This document shows positions 36,979 through 44,441 of a stretch of 64,000 nt of DNA, one piece after another. Position numbers and translations under genes: made by a program. Position 1 is the first letter of the stretch. Every line of letters begins with the position of its first letter. Source of the stretch: PGYR01 sp034670025 (lineage in GTDB: Bacteria; Bacteroidota; Ignavibacteria; Kapaibacteriales; UBA2268); assembly GCA_034670025.1 (NCBI GenBank), contig JAXMOE010000001.1, positions 806,001-870,000 of the forward strand, in the 5' to 3' direction. The notes beneath the pieces are model-generated. The model saw only the letters and a list, made by a program, of their open reading frames with translations. It did not search any database and had not been told where the DNA came from.

Positions 36979-37732
36979 AACAAAATTCATAACTGTTTGT
37001 AGCGGCAAAGGTGGAGTCGGCAAGAGCTTTGTAGCTGCAAACCTTGCTAATGTGATTTCAAAAGATGCTAGTGTGCTTCTTTGGGATTCTAATTTGAATT
37101 TTCCAAATCTACATTTGATAATAGGTGTTGATCCAATATTTAGATTAAACGATTACTTGAATGGGAACTTAAAATTTGAAGAAATAATATTCAAAGTAAA
37201 TAATAATTTCCATTTGATAATTGATAGTCCACTGAGCGATAGGGAAAATGATGACCACAGTAAAAAGTTTGTGGAAATATATGAAGAGATTAAAGAGTTA
37301 AATAAATATGACTATGTAATAATAGATACTATGCCTGGTGCTGATCAAGTAGTTTTGCAATCTTGTATTATGTCTGACTTAACACTTATGTTAGTAACTG
37401 ATGAACCAACTTCAATTGTAGATTCTTATGGACTGCTAAAGCTTATCAATCCATTTGTTGATAATGAAAAAATCGGTATTTTGGTAAATAATGTAATCGA
37501 TTCTGAAGATTATGAAGAAATAAAAAGTAAAATTAATAAAGCAACTGTACGATTTCTTGATAAGGAATATAGTAACTTTGGGTATATTACTTATGACAGA
37601 GAGGTAAGAATATCAATTCAGAATCAGGAATTAATTACTAATTCAAATAGAGATAGTCAAATAACTGAAAATATAATAGACATTAGCAAGAAACTTGTTA
37701 ATTATTTAAAACCTATAATGTTAGAACAATAG
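36968..37732 (+). CDS. flhG: FlhG/FleN-type MinD family ATPase
   Basis: 254 residues. The deviant Walker A KGGVGKS (residues 14-20) and VIIDTMPGADQVVLQS (Walker B region) place it in the ParA/MinD family; position after flhF identifies it as FlhG (FleN, YlxH), which limits flagellar number together with FlhF. The conserved VTDEPTSIVDSYGLLKL also fits. The C-terminus (IIDISKKLVNYLKPIML) is amphipathic and could be a membrane-targeting helix. It overlaps flhF by 11 bases and the next gene starts one base after it. Confidence 0.9.
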   Translation: MSVKTKFITVCSGKGGVGKSFVAANLANVISKDASVLLWDSNLNFPNLHLIIGVDPIFRLNDYLNGNLKFEEIIFKVNNNFHLIIDSPLSDRENDDHSKKFVEIYEEIKELNKYDYVIIDTMPGADQVVLQSCIMSDLTLMLVTDEPTSIVDSYGLLKLINPFVDNEKIGILVNNVIDSEDYEEIKSKINKATVRFLDKEYSNFGYITYDREVRISIQNQELITNSNRDSQITENIIDISKKLVNYLKPIMLEQ

Positions 37733-37733
37733 T

Positions 37734-38135
37734 ATGGACGAGAATCAATTAGCAAAATCAAAGAATGTTGATACAAAAGCTCAACAAGAGAAAGAAAAAG
37801 AACTGAAAAAAAAGCAAAAGACAGAACAAAAAAGAGCTAATAAAATTGTTCTCTCCCCTTTTAAATCACTTCTTTACGCAGCTTTAATTTTTATGATTAT
37901 TGGCTTCATATTTTTCTATTTTGGTTCCGAATTAGATATTGTAGAAAGTGGCTATAGAGCGTTTCTAATTTTTTCTACTATTTATGTTGGCATTGGTCTA
38001 ATAGTATTAATATTTTTCTATGGAGTATATAGACTAAAAACTAATGAGAACGACTCTAACCACTCTGGGAATAGTTCCTTTGACGATGACGATGATATGG
38101 AAAGGATAATAAATGAGACTGAGGAATTTGAATAA
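37734..38135 (+). CDS. Small two-helix membrane protein in the flagellar operon
   Basis: 133 residues of unknown family. Residues 1-40 are a Lys/Glu/Gln-rich helix (KEKELKKKQKTEQKRANK), followed by two membrane helices (about 46-66 and 77-101), and a C-terminal acidic tail (SSFDDDDDMERIINETEEFE). Both ends would lie in the cytoplasm. It lies between flhG and fliA with one and seven base gaps, so it is made with them. A role in flagellar placement or motor assembly is possible; no motif shows it. Confidence 0.7.
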   Translation: MDENQLAKSKNVDTKAQQEKEKELKKKQKTEQKRANKIVLSPFKSLLYAALIFMIIGFIFFYFGSELDIVESGYRAFLIFSTIYVGIGLIVLIFFYGVYRLKTNENDSNHSGNSSFDDDDDMERIINETEEFE

Positions 38136-38142
38136 ATAAATT

Positions 38143-38904
38143 ATGGCTAAAACTGACTCTATATGGCTTAGGTATAATGAAAATAAATCTAAGAAAATTA
38201 AAGATGAGATATTTAAAAAATACTCATGGGTAGTTCAATATGTAGTTAACAAATTGGGTGTACCTAATAATTCTATATTAGATAGAGAGGATTTGGTAAA
38301 CATAGGTATCATTGGACTAAGTGAATCAATAGACAAATTTGACTTGAGTAAAAATGTAAAATTTGAGAGCTATGCTATAACAAGAGTGCGTGGGTCAATT
38401 CAAGATGAACTTCGTAAGCTCGATTGGCTTTCGAGAACAGCAAGAAAAAAAGTCAACGATGTCAATGTTATAAAAGAAAAAGTCTTGAAAGAACAAGGAG
38501 TAGAAGTAAGTGACAATGAGATTATTAGGAAATTAGGAATAACTTCTGAGCAATATAATAGTTACCTACACGCTATGGAAGTTTCTAGAACTAATTATTC
38601 ATTTATTGACAGTGACAATAGTAACGATGATGACGGTTATGATGTAATAGAAAATATAACAGATAGTGATGAATCTAATCAATTAGAAGAATTAATTGAA
38701 ACTGAGAAGGTTCATATTCTTAAGAAGTACTTAAAGGAATTACCTGACAAAAAAAGACTAGTAATTGCACTTTATTATTATGAAAATCTAACTTTTAAAG
38801 AAATTGGCAAGCTGATTGATGTAACTGAAGGTAGGGTGAGTCAAATTCACTCTGAAGTTATTAAAAAATTGAGAGTTAGAATAAACGATTATGAGAATGC
38901 TTAG
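38143..38904 (+). CDS. fliA: RNA polymerase sigma factor FliA (sigma-28 family)
   Basis: 253 residues. Region 2 (YVVNKLGVPNNSILDREDLV, NIGIIGLSESIDKFD, KFESYAITRVRGSIQDELRK, LDWLSRTARKK) is the FliA/WhiG signature. Region 3 follows, then an acidic linker (SDNSNDDDGYDVIENITDSD) and region 4 with a helix-turn-helix (LTFKEIGKLIDVTEGRVSQI). FliA directs RNA polymerase to late flagellar and motility promoters. Being inside the flhF-flhG operon is usual. It overlaps the HDOD gene by 14 bases. No sigma-28 promoter was recognised in the window. Confidence 0.93.
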   Translation: MAKTDSIWLRYNENKSKKIKDEIFKKYSWVVQYVVNKLGVPNNSILDREDLVNIGIIGLSESIDKFDLSKNVKFESYAITRVRGSIQDELRKLDWLSRTARKKVNDVNVIKEKVLKEQGVEVSDNEIIRKLGITSEQYNSYLHAMEVSRTNYSFIDSDNSNDDDGYDVIENITDSDESNQLEELIETEKVHILKKYLKELPDKKRLVIALYYYENLTFKEIGKLIDVTEGRVSQIHSEVIKKLRVRINDYENA

Positions 38905-39787
38905 CGAAACAATTATAAAAAGACTATCGAGAATAGAAGATTTGCCGTCTATGCCACATGTGTTGACGGAAATAATTAGTATGTTAGACAAAGAAAATAT
39001 GACATCTAAAAATTTGGCAAACTTGATAGAAAAAGATCAAATGTTAGTAACCAGATTACTAAGAGTAGCTAATTCACCCTATTACGGATTTTCACGTAAA
39101 ATATCGACAATTGAGTTAGCAATTGCATTGATTGGTCTAAATACTATTAAAGACATAGTAACAAGTATATTGGTTAAACGAATATTCGTAAGTAAAGCTG
39201 ATAGTTTGATAAATATGGAAAGTTATTGGAAATACAGTATATTCTGTGCTACTGCTACCAAATATTTTGCTGCCAAAATGGATTATAAGCCATTGGGAGA
39301 AGCTTTTATCACTGGTCTTATGCACGATATGGGTGTAGTATTATTAAACATGTATTTTCAAGATGAATATGAACAAGTTTTTGAAGAATTAGAAGAGAAT
39401 GAAAATTATAGTCTAATAAATGCAGAACAAAAGGTATTCAATAGTAATCACGCTGAGGTTGCATCGTGGTTAGCAGACAAATGGAATTTACCTTCCAAGA
39501 TGTGTACAGCTATTAAAAATCATCACTACTATTTTAATACTGTAGATGTTGAAAATGTTATAAATGAACAACCTTTGACAGTTTCATTAGCATTGTCCGA
39601 ATACTTTGCTAAAAAAATAGGATTTATGGACTGGAATCCAGAAAGCAATGATTCCGATCTTTTCATTAGTCCTGACTTATTTTTAGATGATGACGAAAGC
39701 AACATGGACACCGAAAGCTCTATTTACCTAATTCAACAAGACTTAGTGAAGCTATATGAGAATAATATATTATTTACAGAATTATAG
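38891..39787 (+). CDS. HDOD domain signalling protein
   Basis: 298 residues. The HDOD domain, a relative of HD phosphohydrolases without the usual metal ligands, spans about residues 10-210: IEDLPSMPHVLTEIISML, LVTRLLRVANSPYYGFSRKI, ISTIELAIALIGLNTIKDIV, FITGLMHDMGVVLLNMYF. The second half keeps LMHDMG and IKNHHYY. No receiver or EAL domain is attached. HDOD proteins act in signalling and motility control; here it is translationally linked to fliA by a 14-base overlap. M3 is an alternative start. Confidence 0.88.
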   Translation: MRMLSETIIKRLSRIEDLPSMPHVLTEIISMLDKENMTSKNLANLIEKDQMLVTRLLRVANSPYYGFSRKISTIELAIALIGLNTIKDIVTSILVKRIFVSKADSLINMESYWKYSIFCATATKYFAAKMDYKPLGEAFITGLMHDMGVVLLNMYFQDEYEQVFEELEENENYSLINAEQKVFNSNHAEVASWLADKWNLPSKMCTAIKNHHYYFNTVDVENVINEQPLTVSLALSEYFAKKIGFMDWNPESNDSDLFISPDLFLDDDESNMDTESSIYLIQQDLVKLYENNILFTEL

Positions 39788-40954
39788 ATGAATAATAAAA
39801 CAGGCAATAGAAAATATTTAAAATCACAAAAAAAACTTGAAGGAGAATACAATTACGAAAGTAAGATTATTACTTCTAGTGACATTATTGAATTAAATAA
39901 AAATATTCGACTTTGCTTGAAACATAAATTCGATATTATTGAATCCAAATTATTTATAACTAACGAAGGGTATTCCAAATTTATTAATCAAGATACCATA
40001 GACACAGTCTTATTAGACAAAGAAACTAAGTATTTGGAAGAAGAAGGAATATTATCGTGGGTTCGTGAATCAAAAGTAAACCAGATAGTCCCCTCCCCTT
40101 TCCACTCTTATGGCAAATCATCTATATTTATTACTCCAATACTATTTGCGGATGAGTTTATTGGATATTATATATCACTGAGTAAAAGTAGTCGATTGGA
40201 ATTTAATGACAAAAAAGCATCAAGCTATAATGATATAATAAATAAATATTGCGTTAAACTAGAATTGTTTGTTAAAAACAAAGAATTAGAATTTCATAAG
40301 AATCAGAATGTTATTTTATCTGATAAACTTAATGAACTCCCAGAGTTAATCAACTGCAAAACAGTAATAAAATCTACTGCTGAGAATATAATTGAATCTG
40401 TATCAATATTAAAAAGTAATCTAAATCTTTTAGATTCCGATTCAAATATGTATTTCACTAGATTAAAAAAAATCACTTCAGAAGTTGATGATATATATAA
40501 TCTTAGTTATTCTTTACAAACCAAATTAATTGCATCTAATTCTGAAACTAATATTGATGCCATAACAAATGATATACTTAACCTACTTCATCATAAAATC
40601 AATGAGGTTGAAATTGATGTTCATATGAGTAATTTGGAAAATCTATCATTAAACAAAAATCAAGATGTACTTTATAATGCCATTCTAAGTATTATCGATT
40701 ATTTAGTTTCATCTAACTTAGCATTCAATTGTTTGAATATTGTAGGTAAATCAAAGTTTAATAGCAAACAAATCTCATTCTATTTAGGGCTAGAACACTA
40801 TACCATTAATAATATATCCAGTCCAGAAAAGTTAACTGAACAAGAAATACCAGATGATTTGGTTATTACTGATAACACTCTAAATCATATTGGTACCAAA
40901 TTAAGTATAAAGTACTCACCTGAATTTGGTTATTTTATCAAGGTTATATTTTAA
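39788..40954 (+). CDS. GAF/histidine-kinase-like protein without visible phospho-acceptor
   Basis: 388 residues, family not certain. Residues ~25-170 look like a GAF-type sensor (GILSWVRESKVNQIVPSPF, IFITPILFADEFIGYYISL). Residues ~175-260 are two long helices, like a dimerisation domain but without a convincing His acceptor. Residues ~270-388 resemble a kinase ATPase fold (LYNAILSIIDYLVSSNLAFN, HIGTKLSIKYSPEFGYFIKV), with the N-box Asn and Gly-rich loops mostly lost. I infer a pseudokinase scaffold. It starts directly after the HDOD stop and the next gene starts directly after it. Confidence 0.62.
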   Translation: MNNKTGNRKYLKSQKKLEGEYNYESKIITSSDIIELNKNIRLCLKHKFDIIESKLFITNEGYSKFINQDTIDTVLLDKETKYLEEEGILSWVRESKVNQIVPSPFHSYGKSSIFITPILFADEFIGYYISLSKSSRLEFNDKKASSYNDIINKYCVKLELFVKNKELEFHKNQNVILSDKLNELPELINCKTVIKSTAENIIESVSILKSNLNLLDSDSNMYFTRLKKITSEVDDIYNLSYSLQTKLIASNSETNIDAITNDILNLLHHKINEVEIDVHMSNLENLSLNKNQDVLYNAILSIIDYLVSSNLAFNCLNIVGKSKFNSKQISFYLGLEHYTINNISSPEKLTEQEIPDDLVITDNTLNHIGTKLSIKYSPEFGYFIKVIF

Positions 40955-42247
40955 ATGAAATTATTAGTTACGATATTATTTTTTATTTTTTCGAGCACAC
41001 TGCTTACCAATGAGTTAGTTGATATAATCAAATTGGACAATGACATAACTCTCATTAGATGCACCGAACAGTTCAACTATACCACACAACTTTCGGAAGA
41101 CAAAAAGAATATTACATTAAATATCCTGAGTGTTTCCAACTCAATAGATGACAATAGTATAAAACTAAGATCAGATTTACAAAAAGAGATATTCGTATCT
41201 ACTAATGATAATAATGTCAAATTAAACTTAATTCTCACTAATAGCTCGGGCTATAATACTTACCAGTTACCTTACTCAAACTCATTGGTTATAGAAAGCT
41301 TCAGATGGGAAGGAATTAGTCAAGCAGAAGAAGATTATCGAGATGGCCTATTTGCTTATGATAGTAAGCTATATGATGAAGCAATTTACAATTTTAGTAA
41401 AGTGAACTCTGAAAAATATCTAACTGGAATTAAAGGACTTGTTTATTTATTTCAAGATAGCGTTTTGCTAAGTTATGAGAACTTACTTCTTGCTGCTCGC
41501 AACAACAGCTATCTTCCTGATGTATATGCCGCACTAAGCCAAATTCATTTTCAAAATGGTGACACAACCAAAGCAAACTATTATAATCAAAGATTTTTAG
41601 ATAAATTAAGTATCAAGGACAGTAATTACACTTACCCAAAATTGATATTTGATACTAGTAATCTGAATTTGGATGACTATGAAGAAATAATTGATAGTTC
41701 AGGTGTCGCGAGTTTAGAGAGCAATTCTGAACAGAAGAAGTTCTCAAACTTATTTGATACGACTGAAAGAAAGCAAAACTTAACAAATAATTCTAGCAAT
41801 GACTCAATAGGTACAAATACTACTGAAATAAAAAACTTGGCTATATATGCTCTTATTGGTTTTATTCTTATAGTACTATTTGTTTTTGCATATTATTTGA
41901 AGTGGAGAAAGCTAAAATTAGAAAAACAGAAGGATAAAGCCAGAAATAATTTTGAGAATGAATTAAAAAAAGAAACAAAAGTAAGTAAACCTGAATCCTT
42001 AGTTTATGATAGAACTGTTGGTGTATCAGAAACAATAATTAAGTCCACTTCAAATTATAAGAAAAGTGAGTTTAGGAAAAATTCAAACTTTGAATTGAGT
42101 AATGTTGATGATAAAATTGAATATAAAAATAGTATTGAGAGAATATCCCTAAGTCCTAATTCCAACATTGACATAGAAAAAATAGACCAATTAAAAAGTA
42201 GCTCCAAATCAAAACTTTTCAGAAAGTATTTCGTTAGTAATAAATAG
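40955..42247 (+). CDS. AMIN-like/TPR single-pass membrane protein (FimV/HubP-like layout)
   Basis: 430 residues. Signal peptide about 1-18; a beta-rich domain at 20-117 resembling AMIN (DNDITLIRCTEQFNYTTQLS); TPR-like helices at 122-220 (AYDSKLYDEAIYNFSKV, YAALSQIHFQNGDTTKANYY); a Ser/Asn/Thr-rich linker; a membrane helix at about 294-316; and a basic cytoplasmic tail of ~110 residues. A periplasmic wall-binding part linked by one helix to a cytoplasmic tail is the plan of polar landmark proteins such as FimV/HubP, though the order of modules differs. In an operon with flhF and flhG this is a plausible landmark. No sequence homology is claimed. Confidence 0.68.
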   Translation: MKLLVTILFFIFSSTLLTNELVDIIKLDNDITLIRCTEQFNYTTQLSEDKKNITLNILSVSNSIDDNSIKLRSDLQKEIFVSTNDNNVKLNLILTNSSGYNTYQLPYSNSLVIESFRWEGISQAEEDYRDGLFAYDSKLYDEAIYNFSKVNSEKYLTGIKGLVYLFQDSVLLSYENLLLAARNNSYLPDVYAALSQIHFQNGDTTKANYYNQRFLDKLSIKDSNYTYPKLIFDTSNLNLDDYEEIIDSSGVASLESNSEQKKFSNLFDTTERKQNLTNNSSNDSIGTNTTEIKNLAIYALIGFILIVLFVFAYYLKWRKLKLEKQKDKARNNFENELKKETKVSKPESLVYDRTVGVSETIIKSTSNYKKSEFRKNSNFELSNVDDKIEYKNSIERISLSPNSNIDIEKIDQLKSSSKSKLFRKYFVSNK

Positions 42248-42267
42248 ATTAATATATTACTTTCTAA

Positions 42268-42729
42268 ATGAAACACACTTTACTTATTTTATTACTAGCA
42301 CTGTCCATATCTATTGCACTTTCTGCGAAGGAGAGTAATAAGTCTGTAAATAAAGTAAATCTTCAAAACAATTCAACATTGGTTAATTCCTCACCTCATG
42401 GCACAAATATTGATAGTAAATATAATAAGTCAATAGTTCCTAAGGTAGAACAAGAAGCTGATAGCACAATAAAGAATGAGATTGTGTCTTTATATAGCAG
42501 AGATCAAATAGATTTCAATGTCAGAATATCACTTTCTGAATACAACATACGTATAAAGCTTTTAGTATTCAACATGTTAGGCAACCTAGTAAAAGAAGTA
42601 TTTATTGGGGTTGCTACAGAAGGACCAGAGTATCCATTCGATGCTTCAAATCTACCAAACGGACTTTATTTATGTATTTTGGAAGGACCAAACTTCCGAG
42701 ATGCAGAGAAATTTACTATCTCTAGGTAG
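42268..42729 (+). CDS. Mini-protein made of signal peptide, linker and T9SS-type C-terminal domain
   Basis: 153 residues: signal peptide (about 1-20), a polar Asn/Ser/Lys linker (21-75), then ~78 residues that fold like a type A T9SS sorting domain or FlgD-like Ig domain: FNVRISLSEYNIRIKLLVFN, MLGNLVKEVF, then PFDASNLPNGLYLCILEG and a short basic end. There is no cargo domain in front. It follows the landmark-like gene by 20 bases and precedes a PorV-like gene by 4. It may be a T9SS client with only a linker as cargo, a regulator of the PorV-like shuttle, or a flagellar FlgD-like element. Function unknown. Confidence 0.72.
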   Translation: MKHTLLILLLALSISIALSAKESNKSVNKVNLQNNSTLVNSSPHGTNIDSKYNKSIVPKVEQEADSTIKNEIVSLYSRDQIDFNVRISLSEYNIRIKLLVFNMLGNLVKEVFIGVATEGPEYPFDASNLPNGLYLCILEGPNFRDAEKFTISR

Positions 42730-42733
42730 AAAT

Positions 42734-43783
42734 ATGAGAATATTAGTCAATATTAATATAATTGCTATTTTAATAGCAGTTACATTTACCACATCTTATA
42801 CGTCATTTTCACAAAGTCAGAATGGTGGATATTCTTCTGCTTATTTGAATAGAAACACATCTGCTCGAATAAATGGTATGGCAGGAGCTTATACTGCAGT
42901 TATCAATGACCCCAACGCGGTGTTCATAAACCCAGCTGGTGTCGGATTCTTACTCAATAAACCAATGTTTGTTACTTCTGTATCAGTACCAGCAATTGGA
43001 AGATTACATTCCAATTTGGCTTATGGTCAAGGATTAGGGGAAAATTTTGGTATTGGTATTGGGCTAAATTCATTTACATCTGGAGCATTTACTGCAAGAG
43101 ATGTTATGGGTAACCCGCTAGGTGATAGAAGGGATTGGCAATATTCAGCTAATTTATCTGGTGCTTATGCTGCGCAAGATTTCGGATTTGGTGCGACATT
43201 CAAATACTTAGGGCACCAATTAACTGGAAGCAATACTAGTGCATCTGGAGTTGCTTTTGACCTAGGGACAAAGTTTAATGTTATGGATTTATTTTCATTT
43301 GGTGCTTCGATTCAAAACCTTGGTGCAAAAATGAAATGGAATACACTCAATAGCACAGAAGACATAGTACCCGTTGTGCTGAAAGCAGGGGTAGCATTCG
43401 AGTTTGGACTTAATGAAGAAACAATAGAAAGAAAAACTTCTGTAACTGGAGAAATAGACACATTAATTATACCTGCAAGTAACTACTTGATGTTAAGTTT
43501 TGATTCACATTATAGAGAGAATGACATATCACCTAACTTTATACTTGGCTTTGAATTAGTTCCTACACAAATAATTGCACTAAGAGGAGGCGTTAACATA
43601 TACGGTGAAAAAGAAGGTAAGCCAACACTTATGCCAGCGAATATATGGGGTGCTGGAATAAGTTTGAGACCAGAGATAAACTCAACGGATTATGGTATCA
43701 ATTTCGATTATTCTATATCTAATGAATATATATTAGGGAGTGGTGTTACACACCATATTTCAATAATATTTAACTTGATGTAA
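42734..43783 (+). CDS. PorV/PorQ family outer-membrane protein
   Basis: 349 residues from the ATG at 42734; a longer frame from 42605 overlaps the previous gene and lacks a signal peptide, so it is rejected. Signal peptide about 1-27 (ending TSYTSFSQS). The family signature SARINGMAGAYTAVINDPNA is followed by FINPAGVGFLL, and the rest is amphipathic beta strands of an outer-membrane barrel (UPF0164/PorV fold). PorV carries T9SS substrates by their C-terminal domain to the surface machinery; these organisms often have many paralogues. It is convergent with rpe, overlapping by 14 bases. Confidence 0.83.
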   Translation: MRILVNINIIAILIAVTFTTSYTSFSQSQNGGYSSAYLNRNTSARINGMAGAYTAVINDPNAVFINPAGVGFLLNKPMFVTSVSVPAIGRLHSNLAYGQGLGENFGIGIGLNSFTSGAFTARDVMGNPLGDRRDWQYSANLSGAYAAQDFGFGATFKYLGHQLTGSNTSASGVAFDLGTKFNVMDLFSFGASIQNLGAKMKWNTLNSTEDIVPVVLKAGVAFEFGLNEETIERKTSVTGEIDTLIIPASNYLMLSFDSHYRENDISPNFILGFELVPTQIIALRGGVNIYGEKEGKPTLMPANIWGAGISLRPEINSTDYGINFDYSISNEYILGSGVTHHISIIFNLM

Positions 43784-44441
43784 TTGCAGAACGCATATTT
43801 TTCATATTCTCTGCAAAGTCACCTTTGAACAGTCCAGAGCCAGACACTATCATATTAGCACCTGCATTGACTACTTTTTCAATATTGGTGGCATTTACAC
43901 CCCCATCTACCTCAATCTCAACATGTGATAGAGCATTTTCATCTAAGTAATCACGTAATATTCTACATCTTTCAAGAAAGTTTTCAATGAATGATTGTCC
44001 TCCAAATCCAGGATTAACAGACATTAACAATACAAAGTCAACATATTCTGCTGCTTCCAAAGCATATTCGATTGGAGTCAAGGGATTCAACACAACCCCT
44101 GCTTTACAACCGTTTTCTTTAATCAACGACAAAGACCTATGAAGGTGGTTACATGCTTCAGCATGGACTGAAATATAATCTGCACCAGCTTTGGCAAATG
44201 CTTCTATGTAATTATCAGGGTTTTCAATCATCAAATGACAATCAATTGGCAAAGTGGAATGAGGCCTAATTGCCTCTACTATCAAGGGACCAATTGTGAT
44301 ATTAGGTACAAAATGTCCGTCCATAACGTCAACATGTAAAATGTCGGCGCCATGTTGCTCACATTTTTTCACTTCATTTTCTAAATTTGCAAAATCACAA
44401 GAAAGTAGTGAAGGTGCTATTTTTACATTATTATTCTGCAT
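43770..44441 (-). CDS. rpe: Ribulose-phosphate 3-epimerase
   Basis: 223 residues, TIM barrel interconverting ribulose 5-phosphate and xylulose 5-phosphate. The N-terminal KIAPSLLSCDFANLENEV, HVDVMDGHFVPNITIGP (metal and catalytic residues), DCHLMIENP, VLLMSVNPGFGGQSFI and VDGGVN with ADMIVSGS-like NMIVSGSGLF are all present. Full length. Its start overlaps the Lon-like gene by 11 bases. Confidence 0.97.
   Translation of the reverse strand: MQNNNVKIAPSLLSCDFANLENEVKKCEQHGADILHVDVMDGHFVPNITIGPLIVEAIRPHSTLPIDCHLMIENPDNYIEAFAKAGADYISVHAEACNHLHRSLSLIKENGCKAGVVLNPLTPIEYALEAAEYVDFVLLMSVNPGFGGQSFIENFLERCRILRDYLDENALSHVEIEVDGGVNATNIEKVVNAGANMIVSGSGLFKGDFAENMKNMRSAITSS

Noticed and set aside
42605..42733. 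Longer N-terminus for the PorV-like gene
   Set aside because: It overlaps the previous gene in another frame and would bury the signal peptide at residue 44; the ATG at 42734 gives a normal exported protein.
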